A stretch of 64,000 nt of DNA from Teredinibacter franksiae (GCF_014218805.1 NZ_JACJUV010000008.1:124001-188000); one strand, 5' to 3'. Numbered from the stretch's first letter, positions 44,632 to 54,260 are shown. Numbers and translations are program-made. The notes: generated from the letters alone by a model not told the origin.

Positions 44632-44760
44632 TTTCGTGCTCGTACACGCCACTCTTCCAGTATTTTGAGTTACTAACGTAAAACTTTGATCTTACGGAAT
44701 TTACCCAATGGATTTTCCAAAAATTCTCTACTGGTGGGTGTCCCTTCTAACTGCTTCCCT
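44632..44760. repeat. Dispersed repeat family A, copy 2
   Basis: Begins TTCGTGCTCGTACACGCCAC and runs through TTGATCTTACGGAATTT to CTACTGGTGGGTGTCCC. It aligns with 49272-49395 along its length. The 3' end continues directly into the tandem expansion. Confidence 0.75.
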
Positions 44761-45056
44761 TAAAGCTGTGCTAGTGGGTGTCCATTCTAGCTGCTTTCGT
44801 AAATTCTTTAAGAGTGCGTGTCCCTGCAATTCTTCGTGTCCCTGCAATTCTTTACGTGTCCCTGCTAGCTTTCTAGCTGCTTCTGTCCCTTCTAGCTGAG
44901 CTGGTGGGTGTCCATTCTAGCTGCTTTCGCAAATTCTTTAAGAGTGCGTGCCCCTGCTAACTTGTGCTAGCTGCTTTCGCAAATTCTTTAAGAGTGCGTG
45001 TCCCTGCTAACTTCTTAAGAGTGCGTGTCCCTGCTAACTTCCATGTCCCTGCTAAC
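44735..45056. repeat. Irregular tandem expansion of GTGTCCCTGCTAACTT-type units
   Basis: Units such as CTAGCTGCTTTCGCAAATTC, TTTAAGAGTGCGTGTCCCTG and CTAACTT recur many times with deletions. The core GTGTCCC/CTGCTA is the 3' end of repeat family A, so this looks like slippage or unequal recombination from copy 2. The frames it contains are low complexity and not called as genes. Confidence 0.8.
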
Positions 45057-45063
45057 TTCGATA

Positions 45064-45131
45064 ACCCCCTCAACCCCTCAACCCCTCAACCCCTCAACCC
45101 CTCAACCCCTCAACCCCTCAACCCCTCAACC
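45064..45131. repeat. AACCCCTC octamer microsatellite
   Basis: About eight head-to-tail copies of AACCCCTC. It directly follows the irregular expansion. Confidence 0.95.
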
Positions 45132-45567
45132 AAGCCTCCTAAACGCGCCTATCCGAAAAGTAACCATGTAAATTTTTCGTAGGAGCAACCAAGAAAACAC
45201 CTAAAATAAAATTTTCCACCCACATGCAAGACAAATTATTAACATGTGATATAACTTAATCAAAATCATATAGGAAAAACAAATTGTCATATAAGTTTAT
45301 ACGCGACAAAGGAAACCCATCATAACAACGAAGTTTTTTAATTTTCGCTTCAAATTGATCTAACCAAATATCTATAGCTGATATAAAACCCTAGAACACT
45401 GACTTTCATATAAATTCAATTCATGGGGGAACAATACTGTATATAGACCAAAACATTTGCTGCCCATGAAACAAATTGATTAAGATGCTGTCGCCAAATT
45501 TAATCTATTAATCATTATATGGATTAACAAAAAAAACAAAAAACTAGAAAATAAATTTTTTCTGCAC
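45132..45567. other. AT-rich non-coding stretch upstream of a TonB receptor
   Basis: Markedly richer in A and T than the surrounding genes, with many short A and T runs. No hairpin or frame is supported. It may hold distal regulatory or recently acquired DNA. Confidence 0.5.
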
Positions 45568-45855
45568 CTACCTAACACTACGGAAGCACTGTATCGAGCT
45601 AGACGTCGACAATTCATTTTGGCCTGACCAAAAAACCGGACAGGAGGGCATATTATTGGGGAATACGTCTACCAAACGAATTAAGCCGCTTATGTCGTTT
45701 ACATCTTCTAAATTTTTAAACCGGAATAAATGGCCGTTTTCAACCGCACAGCCAAGGGGGGCTATTGCTCTAATCTTTATGCCTTTATAAGGGATTAAGT
45801 TTGACAACTTTCTACCGCAGCCAACCGATAAAAAAAATGCGGCCAACGATTTCAA
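45568..45855 (-). CDS. Possible small hypothetical protein divergent from the TonB receptor
   Basis: A 95-residue frame with an ATG preceded by GAGG at normal spacing, a short hydrophobic start (MKSLAAFFLSVGC) and a protein-like body (IRAIAPLGCAVENGHLF, DISGLIRLVDVFPNN). Base composition switches from AT-rich noncoding to coding-like at its boundaries. Against it, only 27 bases separate its start from the TonB receptor start, leaving no room for two promoters. No family is recognised. Confidence 0.35.
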   Translation of the reverse strand: MKSLAAFFLSVGCGRKLSNLIPYKGIKIRAIAPLGCAVENGHLFRFKNLEDVNDISGLIRLVDVFPNNMPSCPVFWSGQNELSTSSSIQCFRSVR

Positions 45856-45882
45856 CTACCTCACATGTTAGGAGTATGCGTT

Positions 45883-48800
45883 ATGTATAGAGTAAAAAAG
45901 CTTTCGAGTGCAGTGATAGCCGTATTATCCGCCACGACAGCCATGCCCTCTTTATCACAAAATGACCAGGTTGAAGAGGTATTAGTGACGGGGATTCGAG
46001 CCAGCCTAGAAGCCTCTATGGACATTAAACGGGAGTCTGCTGGCGTGGTAGACGCCATTTCAGCGGAAGATATTGGTAAATTTCCAGACACAAACCTCGC
46101 CGAATCCTTACAACGCATTACGGGTGTATCCATCGACCGAGTCAACGGCGAGGGATCTCAAATCACAGTTAGAGGTTTTGGCCCTGCCAACAACATGGTC
46201 ACCCTCAATGGTCGTACCATGCCAGCGGGTTTCACCTACGGTGGTGGCAGCGGTGCAGGCGGAACCTTTGGTGGCGCAACGCGCGCGTTCGACTTTGCCA
46301 ACCTAGCATCAGAAAGTGTGAGTGGGGTGCAGGTGTATAAAACCGGCCGCGCTAATGTCTCCTCAGGCGGAATAGGTGCAACAGTCAATATCACCACCAC
46401 CCGTCCATTAGAAAAAGAAGGTTTAGCCGTGAGCGTGGCGGGTAAAGCGGTAAACGATACCACTACCCGCATTGGCGATAGTATTACTCCCGAATTGTCA
46501 GGCCTAGTCAGCTGGAGCGACGGCACCTTTGGCGCCTCGATTGCGGGTAGCTACCAGGTAAGACATTCCGGCGCAGCGGGCGCTTCTGAAAATAATTGGA
46601 ACATTGCAGAATGGGATTCTGAAAACCCACCGCTCTATGGCTTTACAGACGATGTCGTAATTACAAACCCGCCCGCAGAAGGTCAGTTATTTGGGCGCCC
46701 TAACGATTTTAGATGGGCTTATTCAGACAAAGAACGTGAGCGTATCAATACCCAACTTACACTTCAGTGGGCACCTACAGACGCTATTGAAACAACATTG
46801 GACTACGTATACGCCGAAAACAAACTATGGGAGCACCGTGGAGAATGGGCCCAGTGGCTATCCAACGGCAATTCAATCGACGCCGTAACCTTTGACGATA
46901 GCCAGGTCGCAACACCTATCTATATTCACGAAACACATATCCCCTCCAACAGAGATGTTGGTTATGAGCAGCAATTACGAGAGCAAACAAACACGCTCGA
47001 CTCCATCGGCTTCAGAGCCGACTGGGAGGTAAATAATACCCTCAGCCTCGGCGTCGACGTGCACAACTCCAGCATGGAGAATTTGCCAACAGGTTTGGGC
47101 GATGCCGGCGAAATTGCCATTAGCTTGGGCGCACCTGTTTCCGGTGGTTTTACATACGACTTTAGTGGCGACATGCCAATCGGCAGCTTCGACTTAGAAG
47201 ATTCAAACACCAATGGCAACGGCGTACTCGACGAAGGAGACGTAGGCAGCGCTCAGGGGCGAATATGGTACGCAGCGCAAACCATGGATATCACCCAAAT
47301 AAAATTCGATGGCTCACTCACCTTCGACAACGGTCATTTTGATTTCGGTATTGAACGTACCGAAACCGATATGGTGCAGCAAGCCTCCAACCGGCAAGCA
47401 GGCCTCGGCAATTGGAACGTCACTAACCCCGGGGAGTTTGAACAAGGGACTTTCGAGACCTTTAATTTCGCCTCGCAATTCGACGATTACAACATGAGCA
47501 ACTCCTACCAATCAGGTATTAGGGCCAATTCGGTGAAAGACTTATGTCGTCAAACCGAAGCCCTCTACGGTGTTGGGGGCTCGGTAGCCGACCAAGGATG
47601 GGTGTGTGAAATCGAACGCAATTTTAGCCAAGACAACCAAGTTGAAGAATCCGTTACCGGAGTATTCTTCCAGCTTGCCTTGGAAGGCGACCTAGCCGGT
47701 AAGCCATACCACATCTTGGCCGGCGTGCGCTACGAAGAGACCAACCTAACCTCCACAGCCCGCTTACGTCGTCCACTGTACCGAGTATGGCAAGGTAACA
47801 ACGACTTTCAAGTAACGGAATATGCCGAAGGCGACAAAGTACCTATTGCTGTTGAAAACGACTACAGCAATATGCTGCCAAGTTTTGACTTCGACTTAGA
47901 ATTATTAGACAACCTGGTTGGCCGCTTTTCCTTCAGTAACACCATAGCCCGAGCCAACTATGGCGACCTCTACGCGGGTGCCAGCGGATTTGGGCAATCC
48001 GACCCAACGGGCTACCGAGGCGCGACCCCAACCGCAAGGCGTACAAGCCCTGAATTACTACCGCTAGATTCAAAGAACCTGGACCTATCACTGGAATGGT
48101 ATTTTGATGAAGGCAGTTATGCATCGGTAGGGGTATTCGAGAAGCGGGTGAATAACTTTGTGGGAACCGGGCAGTCTGAAGAAAGCCATTACGGTATGGT
48201 CGACGCTAGCTGGGCGGGTGATGACCCCAATGCAAACACACGCATGAATACGGTCTACCAAGAGCTTGATGGTATCGGCTACAACGACCCCGATGCCGAC
48301 CAATTGTTCGCCATGGCCACCTGCGTAACCTACACCGAAGACTATCTCGATGGTCACTCCCTGCAAGATGTACAAACGCTGCAAGCCGCATGCGCCAACC
48401 CCGCTAACTTTGATCCAGACAATGAAGATACCATCAATATAGATGGCGAAGACGTTGTATTTTTGAACTGGGTTGAAGGCCCCTATGATGTGAACGGCTT
48501 AATGACGGATACACAGCATCCCGATTTTATCGCCGACCCAGAAGCACAGTGGTTAACCTCGTTCCCCACTAACAACAAAGAAGCAAAAATTTACGGATCT
48601 GAATGGGCCGTGCAACACTTCTTTGGCGACACAGGCTTTGGTGTACAAGCAAACTATACCGTTGTGAATGGTGATGTAAGCTTCGATGACCTGGCCTCCC
48701 CCACCGAGGAACAGTTCGCACTACTAGGGTTAAGCGATACCTTGAACTTAGTCGCCATCTACGAAAAATACGGTTTCCAAGCACGCCTTGCTTACAACTG

Positions 48801-49041
48801 GCGAGACTCATTCCTGCGTCAGACTAACCAAGGAGGTTCAAGAAACCCCGTTTATGTAGATGAATACTCGCAACTCGACCTGAACGCCTCCTATGAATTT
48901 TTTGAAGGCTTTAGTGTATTCATGGAGGGCTTAAACATTACCGGCGAGAATGTACGCTGGTACCAACGTTCAGACAAAATGACCCGCTACGTAGAAGAGC
49001 TTGGCCCCCGCTACCAGATAGGCGCGCGCTATAACTTCTAA
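45883..49041 (+). CDS. TonB-dependent receptor (Xanthomonas/Caulobacter type) 1
   Basis: About 1052 residues from the ATG at 45883, preceded by AGGAG; an in-frame ATG six codons upstream lacks a ribosome site. The signal peptide MYRVKKLSSAVIAVLSATTA ends near PSLSQ. A TonB-box-like VEEVLVTG leads into the plug (DAISAEDIGKFPDTNLAESL, VSIDRVNGEGSQITVRGFG). A 22-strand barrel follows and ends in an aromatic Phe (YQIGARYNF), as outer-membrane proteins do. This subgroup usually imports oligosaccharides. It stands alone, upstream of the CE3 esterase, with its own terminator. Confidence 0.95.
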   Translation: MYRVKKLSSAVIAVLSATTAMPSLSQNDQVEEVLVTGIRASLEASMDIKRESAGVVDAISAEDIGKFPDTNLAESLQRITGVSIDRVNGEGSQITVRGFGPANNMVTLNGRTMPAGFTYGGGSGAGGTFGGATRAFDFANLASESVSGVQVYKTGRANVSSGGIGATVNITTTRPLEKEGLAVSVAGKAVNDTTTRIGDSITPELSGLVSWSDGTFGASIAGSYQVRHSGAAGASENNWNIAEWDSENPPLYGFTDDVVITNPPAEGQLFGRPNDFRWAYSDKERERINTQLTLQWAPTDAIETTLDYVYAENKLWEHRGEWAQWLSNGNSIDAVTFDDSQVATPIYIHETHIPSNRDVGYEQQLREQTNTLDSIGFRADWEVNNTLSLGVDVHNSSMENLPTGLGDAGEIAISLGAPVSGGFTYDFSGDMPIGSFDLEDSNTNGNGVLDEGDVGSAQGRIWYAAQTMDITQIKFDGSLTFDNGHFDFGIERTETDMVQQASNRQAGLGNWNVTNPGEFEQGTFETFNFASQFDDYNMSNSYQSGIRANSVKDLCRQTEALYGVGGSVADQGWVCEIERNFSQDNQVEESVTGVFFQLALEGDLAGKPYHILAGVRYEETNLTSTARLRRPLYRVWQGNNDFQVTEYAEGDKVPIAVENDYSNMLPSFDFDLELLDNLVGRFSFSNTIARANYGDLYAGASGFGQSDPTGYRGATPTARRTSPELLPLDSKNLDLSLEWYFDEGSYASVGVFEKRVNNFVGTGQSEESHYGMVDASWAGDDPNANTRMNTVYQELDGIGYNDPDADQLFAMATCVTYTEDYLDGHSLQDVQTLQAACANPANFDPDNEDTINIDGEDVVFLNWVEGPYDVNGLMTDTQHPDFIADPEAQWLTSFPTNNKEAKIYGSEWAVQHFFGDTGFGVQANYTVVNGDVSFDDLASPTEEQFALLGLSDTLNLVAIYEKYGFQARLAYNWRDSFLRQTNQGGSRNPVYVDEYSQLDLNASYEFFEGFSVFMEGLNITGENVRWYQRSDKMTRYVEELGPRYQIGARYNF

Positions 49042-49091
49042 AGCTACGCAATAGATCAAGCCAGCAATAATTCGTTTAACCTCCCTATTTA

Positions 49092-49116
49092 CCCCGGCCA
49101 ACCGCCGGGGTTTTTT
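49092..49116 (+). terminator. Terminator of TonB receptor 1
   Basis: CCCCGGC and GCCGGGG form a perfect 7-bp stem with a 5-base loop followed by six T, 50 bases after the stop. Confidence 0.95.
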
Positions 49117-49843
49117 AAGCTATTTTTCGGTATGAACAAGTAGCATTGATACAACAGAAAAACAATCACTAGAAAAATTCGGCCACCCCTAACGCCAAAA
49201 AAGCCAAGCCCACACACAGCAATCAAAACAGACTGAAGCTAGGCACGCGGTGTCGATGGTTTAACCTGACTAATTCGTGCTCGTACGCGCCACTCTTCCA
49301 GTAATTACAGTTACTATCCAAAAACATTGATCTTTCGTATTTTTCCCTCATGGTTTTTTCACATACTCGTTACTAGCGCACGTCCTATTTTACTTTATCT
49401 CAATGTGGCGCATTTTTCATTAATGTGGTCGCCCGATCTTTCCCAACGACCATTTTCCAATTTTAGTGTGAGCCAATGCTCACCGATTTAACACTATTTG
49501 CATTACCTATTTGGATTCAGGAAGAATACTCATACATTACCCGTTATAGTAGGTTTGACTGGCATTAGGAATGCAGTGCTTACAATTGAGCGTTCAGGTA
49601 CCCCCGCCCCGGGAGCCATAACCCTAATAATGATTAATTACACTAAACATTTTTCTTAACACTTCACCCATCTACTCCCCCTTAACAACACTACGGGTAG
49701 CATTTTATTTGAGCGGATCGTTCAAACTAAACTAGATTCGCGGTTTCATTTGGTATTTAAAAAGCACTTGAAGCAAAAATAGTGTTTGAACATTAACAAT
49801 GCCTAAAAAGCAATTGCCTAAATTCTCAAAGAGGAAGGTTAGC
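49117..49843. other. Intergenic with repeat family A copy 3
   Basis: 727 bases, of which about 49272-49395 are repeat family A. The rest, including the presumed promoter of the CE3 gene, shows no frame or hairpin I can support. Confidence 0.5.
49272..49395. repeat. Dispersed repeat family A, copy 3
   Basis: Begins TTCGTGCTCGTACGCGCCAC and continues CTCTTCCAGTA, AGTTACTA, TTGATCTTTCGTATTTTTCC, ATGGTTTTTTCACA, in the same order as copy 2. Confidence 0.75.
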
Positions 49844-51358
49844 ATGACATTCTTGTATCGAAAAATCCTGCTCAATGTCGCCTTTATTGCCTTATCCGGC
49901 ATGTCCGCGAGCACCTATGCCTGCGAAGGTGTAAATGAGTATCCCAATTGGCCCGCAAAAGATTGGGAAGGCGGCGTTCCCAATCATGCTAATGCGGGCG
50001 ATCAACTGATTTATCAGGGCTTACTGTATCAAGCAAACTGGTATACCAACTCCATTCCTGCAAGTGATTCCTCTTGGAGCTTGATAAATCGTTGTGATGA
50101 CAATGCCAGTTCAACCTCTAGTTCCAGTTCCTATAGCTCTAGCTCCTCTAGCTCCTCTAGCTCCTCTAGCTCGGCGAGTGCCAATAGCTCATCTTCAAGT
50201 CACTCCAGTAACTCTAGCTCATCGAGTAGCGGTAACACCACGGTTACAATTCAAGAGAACTCCACAGGTTTTTGTGGTGTAGATGGCTCTGTTGACAGCA
50301 ATAACACAGGCTATACCGGAGACGGTTTTGCCAACACCGATAACGCATCAGGTAAAAAAATCATTTGGAAAATAAACGTCGCCTCAGCAGGGAATTACAG
50401 CTTGGAATGGCGATATTCAAACGGCTCTAGCAACAACCGCACTGGCACAATAACGGCAAATGGCTCGCAAGCGAATGTAGATTTTTCAACCACTGGGGCA
50501 TGGTTTAGTTGGACTACCAGTGGCACCAACGTAGCTTTACAAGCAGGCGACAATGACATCATCTTAAGCGCTGCAACCAATGACGGCTTACCCAATATCG
50601 ACTTTTTTAGCGTACCTGGCTATGACGTTAGCGCAGCAGAATGCAGCGGTAGTAGCAGTTCAAGCTCAAGCTCTTCTTCATCTAGCTCACCCAGCACAGG
50701 CGGTTTTGGGAATGTCTGCCCCGCTGTTGGCCCCTGCAGAATTCTACCCTTCGGAGACTCCATTACGGACGGCTATGGCACACCCGGGGGCTATCGCATT
50801 GAATTGTTTGAAATAGCCGTGGAAGCAGGCAAAAGCATTACGTTTGTCGGCGAAAAAGCTAATGGACCAAGCACCGTTGCGGGCAAACCATTCCCACGCA
50901 ACCACCAAGGGCATAGCGGATGGACAATAGAGAGCGTCGCCGGAAAAACGGGGGTAATCACTAAGCTTCCAAGCCCCGCATTAAACGACGACCCTAACAT
51001 TATATTGTTACACATTGGCACTAACGACCTTAAAGCAATGCCTTCGGGCATGGATCAAAGGCTAGAGCGCCTAGTTGATAAAATTCTTGTTGAAGCACCT
51101 AATGCACTCCTGGTTGTGGCTTCTCTCGTTCCGTCAGACAAATCAAGCTACCCTAACTCGATCATCATCGACTACAACGCAAAAATTCCAGCCATGGTGA
51201 AGAAAAAAACGGACATGGGGTACAAAATTATTTTTGTTGACCAATACAATGGCTTTTCTATTCCCACAGAATTAGCCGATGGGCTTCACCCCAACGAAGC
51301 CGGCTATGCGCGAATGGCCAACAAATGGTACAGCAGTGTAGAACAGTACCTACATTAG
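49844..51358 (+). CDS. Secreted CBM5/12 - CBM6/35-like - CE3-type SGNH esterase
   Basis: 504 residues from the ATG at 49844 (after AGGAAGG), with a signal peptide (MTFLYRKILLNVAFIALSGM, cleavage near TYA). A CBM5/12-like module follows (about 24-85: YPNWPAKDWEGG, YQGLLYQANWYTNS, two bounding Cys). Next come a Ser-rich linker, a CBM6/CBM35-like beta-sandwich (about 130-262; YTGDGFANTDNASG, NYSLEWRYSNGS) and a second Ser linker. The C-terminal SGNH domain (about 288-504) has FGDSITDGYG (Ser near 303), NHQGHSGWTIE, HIGTNDLKA and DGLHPNEAGYARM (Asp/His dyad). The HSGWTI phrase points to CE3 acetyl xylan esterases. It probably deacetylates xylan or a related glycan at the cell exterior. Confidence 0.88.
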   Translation: MTFLYRKILLNVAFIALSGMSASTYACEGVNEYPNWPAKDWEGGVPNHANAGDQLIYQGLLYQANWYTNSIPASDSSWSLINRCDDNASSTSSSSSYSSSSSSSSSSSSSASANSSSSSHSSNSSSSSSGNTTVTIQENSTGFCGVDGSVDSNNTGYTGDGFANTDNASGKKIIWKINVASAGNYSLEWRYSNGSSNNRTGTITANGSQANVDFSTTGAWFSWTTSGTNVALQAGDNDIILSAATNDGLPNIDFFSVPGYDVSAAECSGSSSSSSSSSSSSSPSTGGFGNVCPAVGPCRILPFGDSITDGYGTPGGYRIELFEIAVEAGKSITFVGEKANGPSTVAGKPFPRNHQGHSGWTIESVAGKTGVITKLPSPALNDDPNIILLHIGTNDLKAMPSGMDQRLERLVDKILVEAPNALLVVASLVPSDKSSYPNSIIIDYNAKIPAMVKKKTDMGYKIIFVDQYNGFSIPTELADGLHPNEAGYARMANKWYSSVEQYLH

Positions 51359-51373
51359 TACGCGTACTAATGT
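51352..51373. promoter_or_regulatory. Perfect 22-bp palindrome at the end of the CE3 gene
   Basis: ACATTAGTACG is followed directly by its exact reverse complement. It overlaps the CE3 stop codon (TAG at 51356-51358) and is followed by TTTT. It could be a hairpin terminator or a dimeric-protein operator; the lack of a loop makes the first less good. Confidence 0.5.
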
Positions 51374-52952
51374 TTTAAAAGGAAACGCAACAGGCTCTCT
51401 GGCAAATAATTTGGCGATACATGGTATTCAGCAAAAGCATTTATGCCATCACCGAAATTGTTAATGTAAACCAATAATAGCAACCATAGCATTTCGATTG
51501 GTAGTGTTCGCCAATACCGCCAGAGCGCCTAATGTAAGGCCGGCTACCCACTAAACCCGAAAGCCCTGCAACCTTAATTGCAGTAGTCTTCTTCACTCTT
51601 TTTTTTCTTCTAACAATGGTTACCCAATTAAAACCAGAGCCAGCGCCGTGTTAATACTGACAACCCAACAACCTTCAGCTTAATCATTGATTTACAAATG
51701 CAAATATTAATGGCATGTATCGCATAGCTCTTTGGTGTTGGCTTCAATCAATAGCACAGACTAACTATTCGAGTTTATTTCAATTATAAACGCTTTCTTT
51801 TGACCTGGGCATTTTTGATTCAACGACATTACCTTGTAACACCAACCAGATAACCGCTGAACACGCTCAATATGCTGAGAGAATAGCTCGTGACTTGGCA
51901 ACGCCAATAACACGGCCTGCATCGGAACCCTTGAATGCAAATCCGATGCCTACTTTACTCTAATCAGCGGCTCAATAAAACGTTTGGGGCCTATGGCCAA
52001 ACCAAGCCGACTTCCAGGTGCCGCTATTTTTGAAAAAGAACGCAGTACCACCACATATTCACTACAGAACGAAAATACCATAGGCGATTCAGTGCCGGCA
52101 CAACGTCCCTATAGGGAGCATCTTCAATTAAGGTAACCGAATAACGCCTGCACAGTGCAGCAACTTGCTTTCTTATCACTAATGACCAACAGGTGCCCGC
52201 TGGGTTGTAAAAGTCAGGTACTGCAAAAAAAATTCATGCAAATTGGGGCTGCAAGTTGGGGCCACCCACTCCCAGCGGAGTCGACTTTATGCTCGCTTGC
52301 GCCACTGAAAAACCTGCAAAGCCCTCAAGCAACTAGGGGCCACCAGTACTACCGCATCACCAGTGTCTACAAATGCCCGCGCCAAAAGGTCTAGCGCTAG
52401 TTGCGAGCCGCCGCACACCAATGCCCTATGGGTTTCGGGTAGCATTGGCCAAGGTAGTCCAATAAAGGCCGGTAGCCCACGGTTTCACCATATTGAAAAA
52501 AAACTGCTTTCTTTGGCCGCTGTGTAATGACCTTTTCCATTAGCGCGAGCGGTAATGGTCTTGCGCAGGTAAACCAACTGCCAAGGATAAAAACCTAAGG
52601 AAGACACCAACATATACAATAAGGTTTAACCACTGCCCCACTTACCGAGGCTTAACTACTGCCCACCCTAAACCTCACCAACGCTAACCAAACCATAGTG
52701 CCCCCAGTACGCGTTTGCCCCGTCCTATTTGGGTCGAGTCTACCTAATAGTCTTTACGCCCTGCCTTATTGGAATAGATTGCTCACAAAAGAACCTACAA
52801 CAACATCTAAAACCTTAACCTGTCAGCAGGTTAAGCAACAAGCCGCCTGCACGTTTCGATAAATTGAGTAGTTACTGCTTTACCGAGGCAGAACGGAAAA
52901 ATATCCTATACTCCAATAGAAATAACACGAAGTACTCAAAAGATCGGTCTAC
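51359..52952. other. Long gene-poor region holding an aminotransferase pseudogene
   Basis: 1594 bases. No intact gene is supported; a degraded minus-strand coding region occupies about 51790-52610. The stretches 51374-51789 and 52611-52952 show nothing recognisable, the latter presumably carrying the promoter of the diguanylate cyclase gene. Confidence 0.6.
51790..52610 (-). pseudogene. MocR/class I aminotransferase pseudogene
   Basis: Translating the minus strand in several frames gives successive pieces of a class I PLP aminotransferase in correct order. These are AVGLPAQDHY, PLALMEKVI and QYGETVGYRPLLDYL (52452-52495), then after a frameshift GGSQLALDLLARAFVDTGDA (52331-52419). Later come SFSKIAAPGSRLGLAIGP (51994-52045, containing the PLP-lysine motif SFSK) and HIERVQRLSGWCYKVM. 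Frameshifts and stop codons separate them. The SFSK context and the LLARAFVDTGDAVV phrase are typical of MocR-type regulators. The N-terminal winged-helix part is missing. It marks decay in this region. Confidence 0.75.
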
Positions 52953-54260
52953 ATGAATTCTAGGAACGTACATCTACTCCGCTTAGCACTTGTCGCGGTA
53001 TCGGTACTGCTCATATTGGGGTACCCGTTAATCCCTGAACGTAAACTTAGCCTTTTTCCATCGGCAATTGACCTCTATACAGACAACGATAGCGCTATAG
53101 GTGGCAATAGCCAAGCCGGCTTTATAGCTGCAGACTACAGCCAGTGGTCTTGTACACTTCGGCCTGGGCTCGAGCCGCCAAATTTTCCATCCTGTAGAAT
53201 TGGATTCACTCTAACCGAGGAACCAGAAGACTGGACACAAGGGCGCGATCTGTCCTCGTACGATCGAATACGTTTTCATTACGACTATGAAGGACCTGCA
53301 AAATTCTTACGTGTACATTTCCGGAACTTCGACAAACAGCTATCCAATGCTGAAAACTATAACAGCGCCAAGTTCATACATATCACTTTGCGCGACCCAG
53401 GGCCCCACATCAACGAAACCTATCTATTAGCAGAGTTTAGACTCGCAGACTGGTGGATTCAACAATTCTCTATACCGACACAGCAAGCTAAAATATCGTT
53501 TGAGAGGGTCACTTCATTGGAGATAGATTTCGGCGAGCCAGTGCCTTTTGGTGACCACAAAATACGACTGTACAATATCGAGCTTATAGGAAAATTTATT
53601 TCAAAAGATCGCTGGTATTTACTCATACTCAGCGCATGGATGCTAACAATTGTTTCTGGTATTTTATTGCACTTACGAAACTTGCGCACTCAGTCCATCG
53701 AACAGCAAAACCAACTCAAAGAAATGAACGCCTACGCCAACGAACTCAATCAACAATCGAATGAGTATCGCAATCAAGCTATTTATGACACATTAACCGG
53801 TGTTCTGAATAGAGCTGGCGCAATGCAAATAATAGAATCGTCATTTAACTGGAGAAAAAACGACGATAAACTCGCCTTATTAATAATTGATGCCGACCTT
53901 TTCAAACAAGTTAACGACACTTACGGCCACGGAATTGGCGACATAGCATTACGGCAAGTCGGCCAAATGTTGTTACTAAATACACGTACTCGAGACACGG
54001 TTGCCCGCTGGGGAGGCGAAGAATTTATGATTCTTTGCCCGCTTACGCCACGAGAAGCGTCTATGTGCTTAGCTGAAAAGTTAAGGGCAGCGGCTGAAAA
54101 ACTTTCATTTGATAACCTTCCTGACTTCACACTAACGATAAGCATTGGGCTAACCATCGTATCTAGAAACGAGTCTTTCGACGACGCATTTTCTCGCGCA
54201 GACAAGGCTCTGTACGAGGCAAAAAATGGTGGCCGTAATCGGTGGGCTTTTAAAGAATAA
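52953..54260 (+). CDS. Membrane diguanylate cyclase with beta-rich periplasmic sensor
   Basis: 435 residues. A membrane helix (about 9-25) and a periplasmic domain of about 190 residues precede a second helix (about 221-241). The periplasmic domain is mostly beta, with DYSQWSCTLRPGLEPP, SSYDRIRFHYDYEGP and FLRVHFRNFD, and has Cys67 and Cys81. A coiled coil (245-275) leads to a GGDEF domain with active-site GGEEF (354-358) and an inhibitory I-site RTRD (345-348) exactly five residues before it. It should make cyclic di-GMP and be feedback inhibited. The sensor's strand pattern resembles carbohydrate-binding jelly rolls (CIA30-like); a glycan ligand is an inference. Confidence 0.9.
   Translation: MNSRNVHLLRLALVAVSVLLILGYPLIPERKLSLFPSAIDLYTDNDSAIGGNSQAGFIAADYSQWSCTLRPGLEPPNFPSCRIGFTLTEEPEDWTQGRDLSSYDRIRFHYDYEGPAKFLRVHFRNFDKQLSNAENYNSAKFIHITLRDPGPHINETYLLAEFRLADWWIQQFSIPTQQAKISFERVTSLEIDFGEPVPFGDHKIRLYNIELIGKFISKDRWYLLILSAWMLTIVSGILLHLRNLRTQSIEQQNQLKEMNAYANELNQQSNEYRNQAIYDTLTGVLNRAGAMQIIESSFNWRKNDDKLALLIIDADLFKQVNDTYGHGIGDIALRQVGQMLLLNTRTRDTVARWGGEEFMILCPLTPREASMCLAEKLRAAAEKLSFDNLPDFTLTISIGLTIVSRNESFDDAFSRADKALYEAKNGGRNRWAFKE

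Noticed and set aside
44735..45131. CRISPR array
   Set aside because: The repeats are irregular in length and spacing, the units adjoin without unique spacers, and no cas gene is present.
44708..45182. Plus-strand frames within the repeat region, including one with NPSTPQPL repeats
   Set aside because: They are translations of the tandem DNA repeats, without ribosome sites or folded-protein composition.
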